From: Azoarcus sp.
Lineage (GTDB): Bacteria > Pseudomonadota > Gammaproteobacteria > Burkholderiales > Rhodocyclaceae
NCBI GenBank assembly: GCA_031285965.1
Contig: JAITVD010000052.1
Span: 26,410-90,409 of the forward strand
Direction: 5' to 3'
Length of the DNA stretch: 64,000 nucleotides
The notes beneath the pieces are model-generated. The model did not search any database, was not told the origin of the DNA, and saw only the letters and a list, made by a program, of their open reading frames with translations. The first letter of the stretch is position 1. Every line of letters begins with the position of its first letter. Position numbers and translations under genes: made by a program. Positions 10,601 to 19,334 of this stretch are shown one piece after another.

Positions 10601-13600
10601 GGTTCCAGCAACTCGGCAAGCTCATCGGCAGGCATCATGACGGCAGCCATTACCCCTTTGTCTTGCGGCATCGCGTTGAAAATGGATTCCGCCCGAAGTT
10701 TGGAAATTTCCGGCAAATCTTGACGAGCGAACGCGCCCGCATAGCACAGCGCCGCCAATTCGCCGTAGCTGTGTCCGGCGGCCATGTCCGGCACGACACC
10801 CAAATCGGCCAATAAATCGGCAATCGCCAAATCCACGATGCCTAAAAGCGGCTGCGCGTTGCGCGTATCCGTGATGGCGCTTCGCTGCGCGTTGATTGCC
10901 TCATCCGTAAACGCGGTTTCCGGGAAAAGACGCCGCGCATAGGCCGGGTTCCGCTCCAGCAATCCGCGCATGGACGGGAACAGCACAAAGAGTTCCCGCG
11001 CCATATTTACGCGCTGGCTGCCTTGCCCCGGAAACAGGAAAGCGACCCGGCCTTCCTTTTCTTCGCGCAGCAAGACATTGCGGCTCTGCTTGCCGGAGAG
11101 CGCGCATTCGAGGCTTTGGAGCAATTCCTCCCGCGAGGCGGCAATGATGCTTGCCTGAACGGGCTGCGAGCCGCAGTCCATCGCCAGGCTCTTCGCCACA
11201 TCTTTAAGTGATAAGCGCAGATTTGCTTCCAGAACATTTACGGTTTTCCGCATCCATTCTTTCGCTTGCTCCAGAGTGTCGCCCCGGAACACGAACATCT
11301 CGCACGGCCATGAACTCAGAACGGAGCCGATTGGCGCAGGCGCGTCATGGTTTTCCAGAACCGCGTGGAAATTGGTTCCGCCGAAACCGAAACCGCTGAT
11401 GCCCGCAATCCGTTTTGGGCTGTTCCACAGACTGGCTTGCCCGACGTTGAAAACGAAAGGGCTGTTATCCGATGAAGCGGTGATGGGTTTTTTCAGGTTC
11501 AGCGTGGGCGGCAAGATGCCATGATGAATTGCCAAAGCGGTTTTAATCAGCGACGCGACGCCCGCCGCGCATTTTGTATGCCCGATCAGCGTCTTGGCGG
11601 AACCGATGTACGTCTGCCCTGGCAACGCGCCCGCGCCAAGGAAAACGTCCGAGAGCGCCGCCAGTTCGTTTTTGTCGCCCGCCACCGTGCCTGTTCCATG
11701 CGCTTCGACCATGCCGACTTCGGACGGAAGGATGCCCGCGTCGGCGTAAGCTCGCCTCAACGCCTTTTCCTGCCCCTTCCGGTTCGGCGCGGTCAGCCCC
11801 AAGCTGCGCCCGTCGCTGCTGCCGCTCACGCCACGGATGACGGCGTAAATTCTGTTGCCGTCGCGCTCCGCGTCCTCCAAACGCTTCAGGACGACGACGC
11901 CCACCCCTTCGCCCAAAGTGATGCCGTCCGCCTCCGCGTCGAACGTCGCGCAGCGGCCTGTTTTGGAGAGCGCGTGGCAGCTTGCGAACATCATGTAATC
12001 AAAGATGCTGTTGTGCAAATCCGCCCCGCCCATGATGACCATGTCCGAGCGTTCGTTCCACAATTCCTGGCAAGCCAAATCCAGCGAGGCCAGCGACGAA
12101 GCGCAAGCGGCATCGACGGAATAGTTTCGCCCGCCGCAGTTCAGGCGGTTGGCGATGCGTCCGGCCACCACGTTTGAGAGCATTCCGGGGAAGGAATCTT
12201 CCGTCAGCTTTGGCAGGTCGCCTTCCAGAGGTTCCGGCACTTCGCCGAAAGACATTTTGAATCCCAGCCGCAAGCCATACGCCGAGGACAGGTCGCCCGC
12301 CGCCTGCGTCCCGAAAATGACGGAGGTATTATCCAGGTCGGCTTTCGCAAGATTGTCGATGCCCGCGTCCTGCAATGCGCGTCTGGCGGCAAGCAGGGAC
12401 AAAAGCTGGACGGGTTCGATGGAGGAGACGGACTGCGGGGCAATCCCGAATTCCAGCGGGTCGAATTCCGTGCCGGACAGAAAAGCCCCCCATTTTGAAA
12501 CGGTGTAATCGCCCTCTTTCGAGTTCGATCCGTAGAACAGGTCGGTGTTCCAGCGGCACTCCGGCACTTCCTGGACGCTGTTGCGCCCCATGACCATATT
12601 CCGCCAGTATTCTTCGAGGTTATCAGCGTCAGGGAAAATCCCTGCCATGCCGATAATCGCAATGCCGTCACGGTCATTGAGCGGTTTGAAATCTTCCTGC
12701 CATGCCGAATCCAGCTTGGCAATCATCGCGGCAGCGCCGTCGCACACGTCCTCGTGCAGCCCCTTCATCGTGAGCTTGCGCCGGATGATGGCAATGTTCT
12801 GCCCCGTCATGAACAGCCCTCTTTGCAACTGCTCATCGACCGGCACGGCGACAACGTCGTCGTCATCCTGCCCGTCCGCCAGCCTCTCCAGCCCCTTGGC
12901 AGCGATTCTTGCCCGACCAAGGTTCATCTCTTCCAGCGCGGCGCGCATCGCCAAGGGTTCCAAGGCTTGCGCCTTGATTTTTTCCTTTTCCCGCTGGAAA
13001 TGCGCCGTATAGGGCGTGGGTATCGCACGGGTTTCTTGGCCGGGGCTGGATTCCAGCAAGACCGTCCGGTCTGCCCTAATGGCCTGTTCCTGAAACTGTT
13101 CCGTAATCGCGCCTGTCTGAACGGCTTCTTCCGCGCACAGATAGGCCGTGCCCATGAGAACGCCTACCTTTGCCCCCGAAGCGGCCAGCGGAGCCGCCAT
13201 CACAGAAACGAACGCGGACGAGCAGGCATCATGGATGCCGCCCGCAAAAAAGACCGTCAGTTCGGGCTTGGTATCGAATCCCAGAAGGACTTCAAGCTGC
13301 TTTTCCCAAAGCAAGGTGCTCGGCAAAGGCCCGACATGCCCGCCGCTTTCCCGGCCTTCAAAAATGAAGCCCCTTGCGCCCTCTTTCAGGTAATTCTCCA
13401 GCAAGGCGGCGGAAGGCACGTGCAGAAGCGCATGAATCCCGGCTTTTTCAAACTTTTTCGCTTGGGAGGGATGCCCGCCGGCAATGACGACCGCCCGAGG
13501 CTTTGGCGAAAGGGCGGTAATTTTCTGAATCTGCTCCTCGACCAGTTGCGGATAGGCAAAGCCTAGTATCCCAACGCCCCACGGCAGCCCCGCCATTACG

Positions 13601-14634
13601 GCGGAGGCATCCGCCAAGGCTTTTTGCGCCAAATCCCCGCTCGTCAGGCCCAGCGCCAAAAAGGGCATCGCGCCTTCTTCGGAGACGCGCCGCAGAAACG
13701 CGGGCGTATCGCTGACACGCGCCATCGGCCCCTGAGCGATGGGATAGCGGATGCCCAGTTTTCCCGCCAGATCGCTTTCTGCCCGAACCGCTGGCCGATG
13801 CTTGGCTTGCCTCAAATGCCCATAAGCCGCTTCACGAACGGCAAACACCAAAGATTTCAATGTCGCGTAACGCTTGGCAAAACCCGCAGCCAGCATGACA
13901 TCCTGACCGAGAGGAATGACATGTTCCTGCCCCGTCCCGCCCAGATGCGGCAAAATTTCCGCGAAACTGGAATCTTCAGAAATTTTGCTCGCCCCCGGCG
14001 GCTGCCATGCCCGGAAATCCCCAAAAAGAACCGTTTCGTTGCCGCTCAATTTGCCCAGCCGCGCCTTGAGTTCCTTATCCGCGCCGCATTCAGGGAACAG
14101 CGCAACCTGCGAATCGAAAATAACGCCGTCGGCTCCCAAAGCAAGATAGGCGGCGGAAGAATGAACCCCCGCACCTCCTTGGATATATATCTTTACGCCG
14201 TGCTCAAAACACAATTCACGAACCCGCTGGAACAGGATGAATGACGATTCCTGCGCAACGCGCCCCGCCCCCTCGCTGCCTTTAATGACAATCGCAGCGG
14301 CTTTCGCGTTAATAGCGGCTTGCGCTTCTTCCACCGAAAGAACCTGAACTAGCCGCTCCGCGTGGCTTTCGTTTTTGAGATTCAACCCAAAAGGCAAAAT
14401 GATTTTTTTGACATTTTCGGGAAAATCCAGCCGCCCGATTTCTTCATCGCAGACACAAACGCCAAAGCCATGCGTTGTGCTTTGGGCAAAATTCTCAAGA
14501 ATTTCTTTAGCGGCATGAGCATTTCTGCCAAGATGCAGCACAGGAAACGCAGCCGCTTTGAGCGTTCCCTTCGCCAGCTGCATATCTGGCAGTTCAAATG
14601 GGGAAAGAATCAGAATTTCTTTTTGTTTGCTCAT
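7678..14634 (-). CDS. Multidomain PUFA-synthase/PKS-like megasynthase (NMO/ER-like - KS - AT - ACP - KR), 2318 aa
   Basis: FMN-type enoylreductase/nitronate monooxygenase region (YPIAQGPMARVSD, FEGRESGGHVGPLPS); KS (VDAACASSLASLD, VEAHGTGT, GSAKTLIGHTKCAAG); AT (FLFPGQGSQ, GHSYGELAAL); ACP (DLEADLSIDSIKRLEII); KR (VVALGGAQGIS, SHAAGILEDKL, YASANSVFDT). Confidence 0.92.
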   Translation of the reverse strand: MSKQKEILILSPFELPDMQLAKGTLKAAAFPVLHLGRNAHAAKEILENFAQSTTHGFGVCVCDEEIGRLDFPENVKKIILPFGLNLKNESHAERLVQVLSVEEAQAAINAKAAAIVIKGSEGAGRVAQESSFILFQRVRELCFEHGVKIYIQGGAGVHSSAAYLALGADGVIFDSQVALFPECGADKELKARLGKLSGNETVLFGDFRAWQPPGASKISEDSSFAEILPHLGGTGQEHVIPLGQDVMLAAGFAKRYATLKSLVFAVREAAYGHLRQAKHRPAVRAESDLAGKLGIRYPIAQGPMARVSDTPAFLRRVSEEGAMPFLALGLTSGDLAQKALADASAVMAGLPWGVGILGFAYPQLVEEQIQKITALSPKPRAVVIAGGHPSQAKKFEKAGIHALLHVPSAALLENYLKEGARGFIFEGRESGGHVGPLPSTLLWEKQLEVLLGFDTKPELTVFFAGGIHDACSSAFVSVMAAPLAASGAKVGVLMGTAYLCAEEAVQTGAITEQFQEQAIRADRTVLLESSPGQETRAIPTPYTAHFQREKEKIKAQALEPLAMRAALEEMNLGRARIAAKGLERLADGQDDDDVVAVPVDEQLQRGLFMTGQNIAIIRRKLTMKGLHEDVCDGAAAMIAKLDSAWQEDFKPLNDRDGIAIIGMAGIFPDADNLEEYWRNMVMGRNSVQEVPECRWNTDLFYGSNSKEGDYTVSKWGAFLSGTEFDPLEFGIAPQSVSSIEPVQLLSLLAARRALQDAGIDNLAKADLDNTSVIFGTQAAGDLSSAYGLRLGFKMSFGEVPEPLEGDLPKLTEDSFPGMLSNVVAGRIANRLNCGGRNYSVDAACASSLASLDLACQELWNERSDMVIMGGADLHNSIFDYMMFASCHALSKTGRCATFDAEADGITLGEGVGVVVLKRLEDAERDGNRIYAVIRGVSGSSDGRSLGLTAPNRKGQEKALRRAYADAGILPSEVGMVEAHGTGTVAGDKNELAALSDVFLGAGALPGQTYIGSAKTLIGHTKCAAGVASLIKTALAIHHGILPPTLNLKKPITASSDNSPFVFNVGQASLWNSPKRIAGISGFGFGGTNFHAVLENHDAPAPIGSVLSSWPCEMFVFRGDTLEQAKEWMRKTVNVLEANLRLSLKDVAKSLAMDCGSQPVQASIIAASREELLQSLECALSGKQSRNVLLREEKEGRVAFLFPGQGSQRVNMARELFVLFPSMRGLLERNPAYARRLFPETAFTDEAINAQRSAITDTRNAQPLLGIVDLAIADLLADLGVVPDMAAGHSYGELAALCYAGAFARQDLPEISKLRAESIFNAMPQDKGVMAAVMMPADELAELLEPESEVWAVNYNSPEQTVVGGTTDAMAAFMEKLRSQKIAFKKLDVACAFHTPLLAKAGELFSEALAGRAFAAPAIPVLSNTTTEPYPETDAQIREMLCRQLGSPVLFRQGLERMYEKGARIFIETGPGGAMSGLATATLGKDIVTIQTERNGPEGLRDFLMALARYLSTGRALRLEKLFEGRNARPIDFDAPETLKRSKTAWLLDGTGAISPEQLRKSGEKRPPAKPLISFEELKMAQLAKHGIANGPDSAASREKIVLAYLDNMKAMIDDQRDVMLGYMGHAAYPRMAAAPRQIEYVSAAPEEAWKPEEEEPSTAEAAPPAESAENAAIPHITDLSSEDVKNILLDVVSDKTGYPINMLDMDMDLEADLSIDSIKRLEIISALGERMVFPSMEDMSGLEQIAAIKSLNGLVAWIEEQAQAVRGEKGDTATQDAPAKEAPADEKEELSFYDAMIQEQQALSGTADAEPLEEPYGIARIRVRTEEYPLDESNTVSLTGMRFAITDDGLIADELKARLEKLGAEAQIVRRGAEGFYGLSEADGTVILNLGEADGIVVLNLGISPSACTIQDLFQMVKEAEPEKLRRVIVLDDAPGMAGAQLKEGDYSGLSALQGFPGFIKTLCIEYPEMAAKVVSSMTPFAREKILDLAVAEIVDGGDVPEILYEMDRRMRFAVSVEDTGGENATEETSAILDKDAVVVALGGAQGISPDLLASLAKESRCRFVLAGRTIFNHEVADKYAALGLKTKDDIRKHLIQSGEASNPKETEVLVQMIFKILGIQEALERIEAAGGTAEYHAVDVSDKDALRAFMREVSARYGRVDAISHAAGILEDKLFRDKSWDSFARTYYTKINPLEVIFSEPLPGLKRLVLFSSIAAAVGNRGQCDYASANSVFDTASYILSANAAPVKSISIGWGPWKGAGMVSDALEREFMKRGISLLRMEDGAPFFANEVIRGNDANILAIAGDKDKISAYLAAA
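8930..8995 (-). repeat. In-frame tandem duplication, 2 x 33 bp, inside the megasynthase gene
   Basis: ccaagattcaggaYgacgRtgccgtctgcttcc at 8930-8962 and 8963-8995, encoding EADGTVILNLG / EADGIVVLNLG. Confidence 0.9.
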
Positions 14635-14652
14635 TGTTGAAAAGCCTCCAGC

Positions 14653-17600
14653 TTAAATCGTCCACCCAAGCACATGGTTTGTTCCAAGTTTCGCCGTTTT
14701 TGCGCAAACGTCGCCCAACATGATTTCCTCGCCGCTGACATGCGTAATCTCCAGTTTGGCTTCCTTGCCAAGTACTTTCCTGCAAGCGGCTTTTGCCGCC
14801 AAAAAACGGGCAACCCATTCCAACCTGTCATCTTTCGGCAAGCAGGAGCGTTCTTTTTGCGTCAATTCGCCTTCATGAGCAGGAATATTCAACTCCTCGA
14901 CAGATAGAATTTCTATTCCAACGGGCTTATTTGAAGCCACCGCAACAGAATGTTCTTCTGTCTGAGCCAGTGACGCAAAAATGCCATCCAGATTTTCATT
15001 CCCCAAGTTCTTTAGCCGCATACTGCCTAAATCGCCTTCATCACTTTCCGCATGGATTTCCACCGGAAAACAGTAAGGCGCATCGCCATTTCTGGAATAG
15101 GTGCGTATCGCATCTTTCAAGGCTACGCGCCCTGATAAATAAGCCTGTTTTTGTTCTTTGTCATCCAAACTATCATATTTATCCTTTTCAATATGGCTCA
15201 GATATCTTTTATACAAAAAATCTATGCTATAAGATTTAGCGTAGGTATTAAAGTAATAATATGCGCCAGCGCCCAGTGAAGAAGCCAAAATGGTACTTTG
15301 AGGTTTCACAAATACATTCCATAAATCAATGCCAAGCTCAAAACGCTGATTGACCCAAGACTTTATCACTGCCCAAATTTTGCCTTCCCGCGACAAAATG
15401 GCATCCGCCACGATATAGTTCTTTGTCAAATCAGTCACAATCATGATTAGCTTGAATTTTCCGTCTTGGTCGGAAATATCTGAGTAAAAATTTAGCTCGC
15501 TCAATCGCACCGGAAAGGTTGCCCTATTTTCTTGTTCTGTCAGGTGCATATATATACCAACGGCCTGACCGAGGCTATCCAGCAGCGAACCTTTGGCTTC
15601 GCCTCTTTCTGCATCAATGCGTAAGCCTCCTTCAGAAATATAGGTAATATCTTTGATTGAGCGATATAAAGGGTCATGAAAAGAATAACGTTCATAGGCT
15701 TCCTCACCGGGCATCGGCGGTCTAGATTCCTTACCTAAATCTATTTCTTTTTTCCAAATCTCGGATGGAACAGGATATTGGTCTCCAAATGTTACTTCCA
15801 ATTTCAAATATCCGGCCAAAGTTAATTCTAGTGTATTTTCATCCTTCCACTTTCCTTTCACAACACCTTCAAACGGTTTATCCGCCTGTATAAAGCGTAT
15901 CGCAAATAAATTACTAATTTTTAGTATTTTTCTTTGTGGCGCTTGTTTTTGTGCAATCTCAGCGAACGTTTCAATGGAAAACGTCAAAGGAGCAACAGGA
16001 TGCAAATCTTTGGGGTGTTTCCAACCCTTTGGCTGCCGAACAATGGCATGGTCGAGAAGATAGGGATAGCTCTCCAAATCAATTTTAATTGTCTCTGAAA
16101 ATGTTGTTCCTGTCTTTTTAGAGTTTGAGGGTTTCTGGGGCGTTTTAGACAAAGCAGGCTTGACCGGAGCAGGAGATTTTCGTACAGCAATATGATTTTC
16201 CCCATTTTTCTTGAGAAACAAATCAATCATCTCTTTTTGGACGAGAGCCGCATCACGCAGATTGTCATTGAGGACATTTAATAGCGGGCTGGCATGTTTA
16301 TCCGCAACAGAGTCATGCAGAAAATCCAGATTTGCCGTCATTCCGCTTTTTTCGTTGTTTTTGGCGACCGCCTCCCGCAAGCTCGAAAAACTGCTGACAT
16401 CATTGACAGGCGCGCCAACAGGCAGTTTCAGTAAATTTTTGGCTTCTCTTATACACGCGGGCATTCCCATGAAAGCAAGGTCAGCAGCCTTGGAACCCTC
16501 TATATAGAGCAGCGCGTGGATGCGCCTCATCTGGTCAATCGCGGGGCGCTGCGATGTCAGCGTAGGCATCACCGCATACTCCCGATTTTTCAGATTGTCC
16601 TCTACAAATTTATCTAGGCTGCCGTCGCCCATTTGCACAAAAATTCGGGCATTTTCTTCATGATAAAGTTTTTCGATTAGTTTGCGGAAATAAACAGGCT
16701 CTCTTAGATTCAACGATAACTGTTCTACGAATGAATCTTTCGTGACTGGAGAAAAGTCTAACGCAGACCAGAGAGAGACATGGGTGGCTTGTACCTGTAG
16801 TTTTTTGAGGCTTTCGCGCAATTCTTCCACATAGGGATAGTACGGTGTATGGGCTGAAGACCCATACTCTAATTTTTGAGCATATATTTTTTCTTTTTTT
16901 AAGGCATCCAAAAACTTTTCTTTTGTTTCTTCTCCAATAGCACATACAATAATTTGACCGGGGCAATTATCCGCTATCAAGTAAAGCTCTGGTATTGTCT
17001 TAAAGATATTATCTATCTCTGGCGATTCATATTTAGCGTTAACTGAAAAATAGGCATACTCCTCAAAAGACTTTTTTTCTATTTCCTGTTTTCCCAAAAA
17101 ATCGAGACAAATCCTTCCAAAATCTTCTTCAAACATGCCTGAAGCCGTGGCAGCGTTCCATTCTCCGAGGCTGTGGCCAATATAAATGTCCGCAGAAATA
17201 TTCTGTTTTTTAAACGCAGAAACCATCAATCGAGCATCAAAAAAATGCACCAACGAGAGATCTTTCATGTTTTCTTGCAACTCATCTTCAACGCTAAGCA
17301 AATCCAAAGCATCGCTCACCGTTGTAGTATCATTATCATTACGTTCATTCAAATTAAAGCCTGAAAACATAAAAACAAGTTTTCCGCCGGACGAAAGCAG
17401 CGGTTTATTTGTAAACCATATATCGTCCCTTCCAATGCAGGGCTTTCCTTCTTGAATAATATCTATTGCTTTTTTGACTCGTTCGTAGGTGTTATTAAAA
17501 ACGACAATACGATAGTCACCGCTGGTATCGCTCAGGTTTGAGCCGGTAGACTGTTGCAGTTTTGCTATCAGTTCTTCTGCGGAGGATGCCGCGACGGCAA

Positions 17601-19119
17601 TGCAGTCATCCGCGAGCATTTCCTGTCTTGCGGCACGATAACGCTTGCGCTGTTCTGGCGTTTCTTCATAGGCGACGAGAATGGCATGCGCGTTCACCCC
17701 GCCAAATCCGAACGAATTGACCCCGGCAACGGGGGGAATTTGCTCAAAATCCCAAGGAATCAATTTTTGCGGCGGCCTAAAACGGGACTCAAGCATGGCG
17801 GGCAAGGGGTTCTCGCAATGCAGGGTTGCCGGAATCTGCCGATTGAAAAGCGACAGGGCGGTCTTAATCAGCCCAAGCATTCCCGCCGCAGGCATGGTGT
17901 GGCCGATATTGGATTTCAAGGAACCCACATAAGCCCGTGGGGAGGCATTGCCGCCGAAGAATCGGGTGAGGGCCGCAATTTCGGTTTTGTCGCCAATCGG
18001 CGTGCCTGTGCCATGCGCCTCCACATAGCCGACTCTTTCGGGATCCATCCCGGCTTTCTCCCAAACCGTCCGCAGGGTTCTTTCCTGGCCTTGGACGGAA
18101 GTCACCATGACATGAGAGCCGCCGCCATCGCTGCAAATGGCCGCTTCCTTGATGATGGCATAAATTCTGTCGTCGTCCTTCAGGGCTTTTTCAAGGGTTT
18201 TCAGGATGATGAACCCTCCCCCTTGCCCGACCAGCAGCCCATCCGCGTCTTGGCTGAAAGGCGAAATCTGCTGCTTCCGGGACATCGCGCCCATCATGTT
18301 GAACGCGCTCCAGAACGTGGCGCTTTGCGTGCAGTGCAGCCCTCCCGCCACGGCAACGTCGCACTGCCCGCTGCGGAGCAGCTTCATGCAGTGCTCGACC
18401 GCCAGCAGCCCGCTCGCGCAGGCGGCGTCTATCGTGTAGGCGGGGCCTTGCATGTCGAACTTGTTCGCCGCAAAGGAAGCCACTAGATTCGTCATCGTGC
18501 CAATCGCGGTGTCGCCCTGATAGCGCCCTTGGCGTTGTTGATATTCTTTTTTGACTTTTTGAATATCCGCCTCTGAAGCGTTCGGCAAGGCAATTCTCAG
18601 TACATCGGCAATCTCCTCCGCAAAACGGATGATCTCCAAAGCACGGAGGGTGACAAGCCCCGCAAAATTGCCTTTTCCAATAATGACACAACCATTTTTT
18701 AAAGAAATCTTTTTTTGAAAAATACCCGCATCGGTCAGCGCCTCATCAATGCCCATCAATGAAACCAATTGGTCTGGATCCAAGCCGTCTGCCGAAATAG
18801 GCAAAAATCCATACCGCAGAGGATCAACTGAAATTCCTTTTACAAAACCGCCCCGTTTGCAATAAAACCTGTCAATTGCACCCGGCTCTTTTTCAAAATA
18901 AAACGGGTCAATGATATTTTCTGGCGCTTCAGTAATGGAATCCACTCCATTCGCGAGATTTTTCCAGAATGCGCGCCTGCCGGCTGCGCCAGCGCAAGCA
19001 ACAGATATTCCAACAATCGCAATGTCCTGCTTTTCAGTTTTGATGCCAGTACTTTCCACGCTGCTCATTTTTTCCTCATCCACCGCAAAAACGCCAAAAC
19101 TAGACCCCGTACTTTTCAT
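14653..19119 (-). CDS. Second PUFA-synthase/PKS-like protein (KS - AT - double-hotdog DH-like - divergent PPTase-like), 1488 aa
   Basis: KS (YTIDAACASGLLAVEH, VEAHGTGTPIGDKTE, GSLKSNIGHTMPAAG); AT (IGHSLGEWNAATASG); DH-like (LLDHAIVRQ...HPVAPLT, GSLLDSLGQAVGIY); C-terminal AcpS/Sfp-like (VGIEILSVEEL, WVARFLAAKAACRKVLG). Confidence 0.88.
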   Translation of the reverse strand: MKSTGSSFGVFAVDEEKMSSVESTGIKTEKQDIAIVGISVACAGAAGRRAFWKNLANGVDSITEAPENIIDPFYFEKEPGAIDRFYCKRGGFVKGISVDPLRYGFLPISADGLDPDQLVSLMGIDEALTDAGIFQKKISLKNGCVIIGKGNFAGLVTLRALEIIRFAEEIADVLRIALPNASEADIQKVKKEYQQRQGRYQGDTAIGTMTNLVASFAANKFDMQGPAYTIDAACASGLLAVEHCMKLLRSGQCDVAVAGGLHCTQSATFWSAFNMMGAMSRKQQISPFSQDADGLLVGQGGGFIILKTLEKALKDDDRIYAIIKEAAICSDGGGSHVMVTSVQGQERTLRTVWEKAGMDPERVGYVEAHGTGTPIGDKTEIAALTRFFGGNASPRAYVGSLKSNIGHTMPAAGMLGLIKTALSLFNRQIPATLHCENPLPAMLESRFRPPQKLIPWDFEQIPPVAGVNSFGFGGVNAHAILVAYEETPEQRKRYRAARQEMLADDCIAVAASSAEELIAKLQQSTGSNLSDTSGDYRIVVFNNTYERVKKAIDIIQEGKPCIGRDDIWFTNKPLLSSGGKLVFMFSGFNLNERNDNDTTTVSDALDLLSVEDELQENMKDLSLVHFFDARLMVSAFKKQNISADIYIGHSLGEWNAATASGMFEEDFGRICLDFLGKQEIEKKSFEEYAYFSVNAKYESPEIDNIFKTIPELYLIADNCPGQIIVCAIGEETKEKFLDALKKEKIYAQKLEYGSSAHTPYYPYVEELRESLKKLQVQATHVSLWSALDFSPVTKDSFVEQLSLNLREPVYFRKLIEKLYHEENARIFVQMGDGSLDKFVEDNLKNREYAVMPTLTSQRPAIDQMRRIHALLYIEGSKAADLAFMGMPACIREAKNLLKLPVGAPVNDVSSFSSLREAVAKNNEKSGMTANLDFLHDSVADKHASPLLNVLNDNLRDAALVQKEMIDLFLKKNGENHIAVRKSPAPVKPALSKTPQKPSNSKKTGTTFSETIKIDLESYPYLLDHAIVRQPKGWKHPKDLHPVAPLTFSIETFAEIAQKQAPQRKILKISNLFAIRFIQADKPFEGVVKGKWKDENTLELTLAGYLKLEVTFGDQYPVPSEIWKKEIDLGKESRPPMPGEEAYERYSFHDPLYRSIKDITYISEGGLRIDAERGEAKGSLLDSLGQAVGIYMHLTEQENRATFPVRLSELNFYSDISDQDGKFKLIMIVTDLTKNYIVADAILSREGKIWAVIKSWVNQRFELGIDLWNVFVKPQSTILASSLGAGAYYYFNTYAKSYSIDFLYKRYLSHIEKDKYDSLDDKEQKQAYLSGRVALKDAIRTYSRNGDAPYCFPVEIHAESDEGDLGSMRLKNLGNENLDGIFASLAQTEEHSVAVASNKPVGIEILSVEELNIPAHEGELTQKERSCLPKDDRLEWVARFLAAKAACRKVLGKEAKLEITHVSGEEIMLGDVCAKTAKLGTNHVLGWTI

Positions 19120-19215
19120 GAACCAAGCCGAGCACGTCCGGCCTCACGCCGCCCTGTCCAGCCCTTGCCATGCGCAAGGAGAAACGGGCGAGCTACCCAA
19201 AATGCATAGCTATAT

Positions 19216-19241
19216 ATACATTAACACAACATTTAATGTAT
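19216..19241. promoter_or_regulatory. 9-bp-arm inverted repeat in AT-rich leader upstream of the PKS operon
   Basis: ATACATTAA-CACAACAT-TTAATGTAT. Confidence 0.5.
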
Positions 19242-19282
19242 TTGCGAGATTTCTTGCGATTTATTTTTATGTGGTACTCATG

Positions 19283-19315
19283 CAACATCAAATGAAATGC
19301 TTATTTCATATGTTG
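19283..19315. promoter_or_regulatory. Second dyad in the same leader
   Basis: CAACA-tca-AATGAAAT-GCTT-ATTTCATA-TGTTG; perfect 7-bp core arms ATGAAAT/ATTTCAT. Confidence 0.4.
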
Positions 19316-19334
19316 ACGAGACATCCCCAGCATT

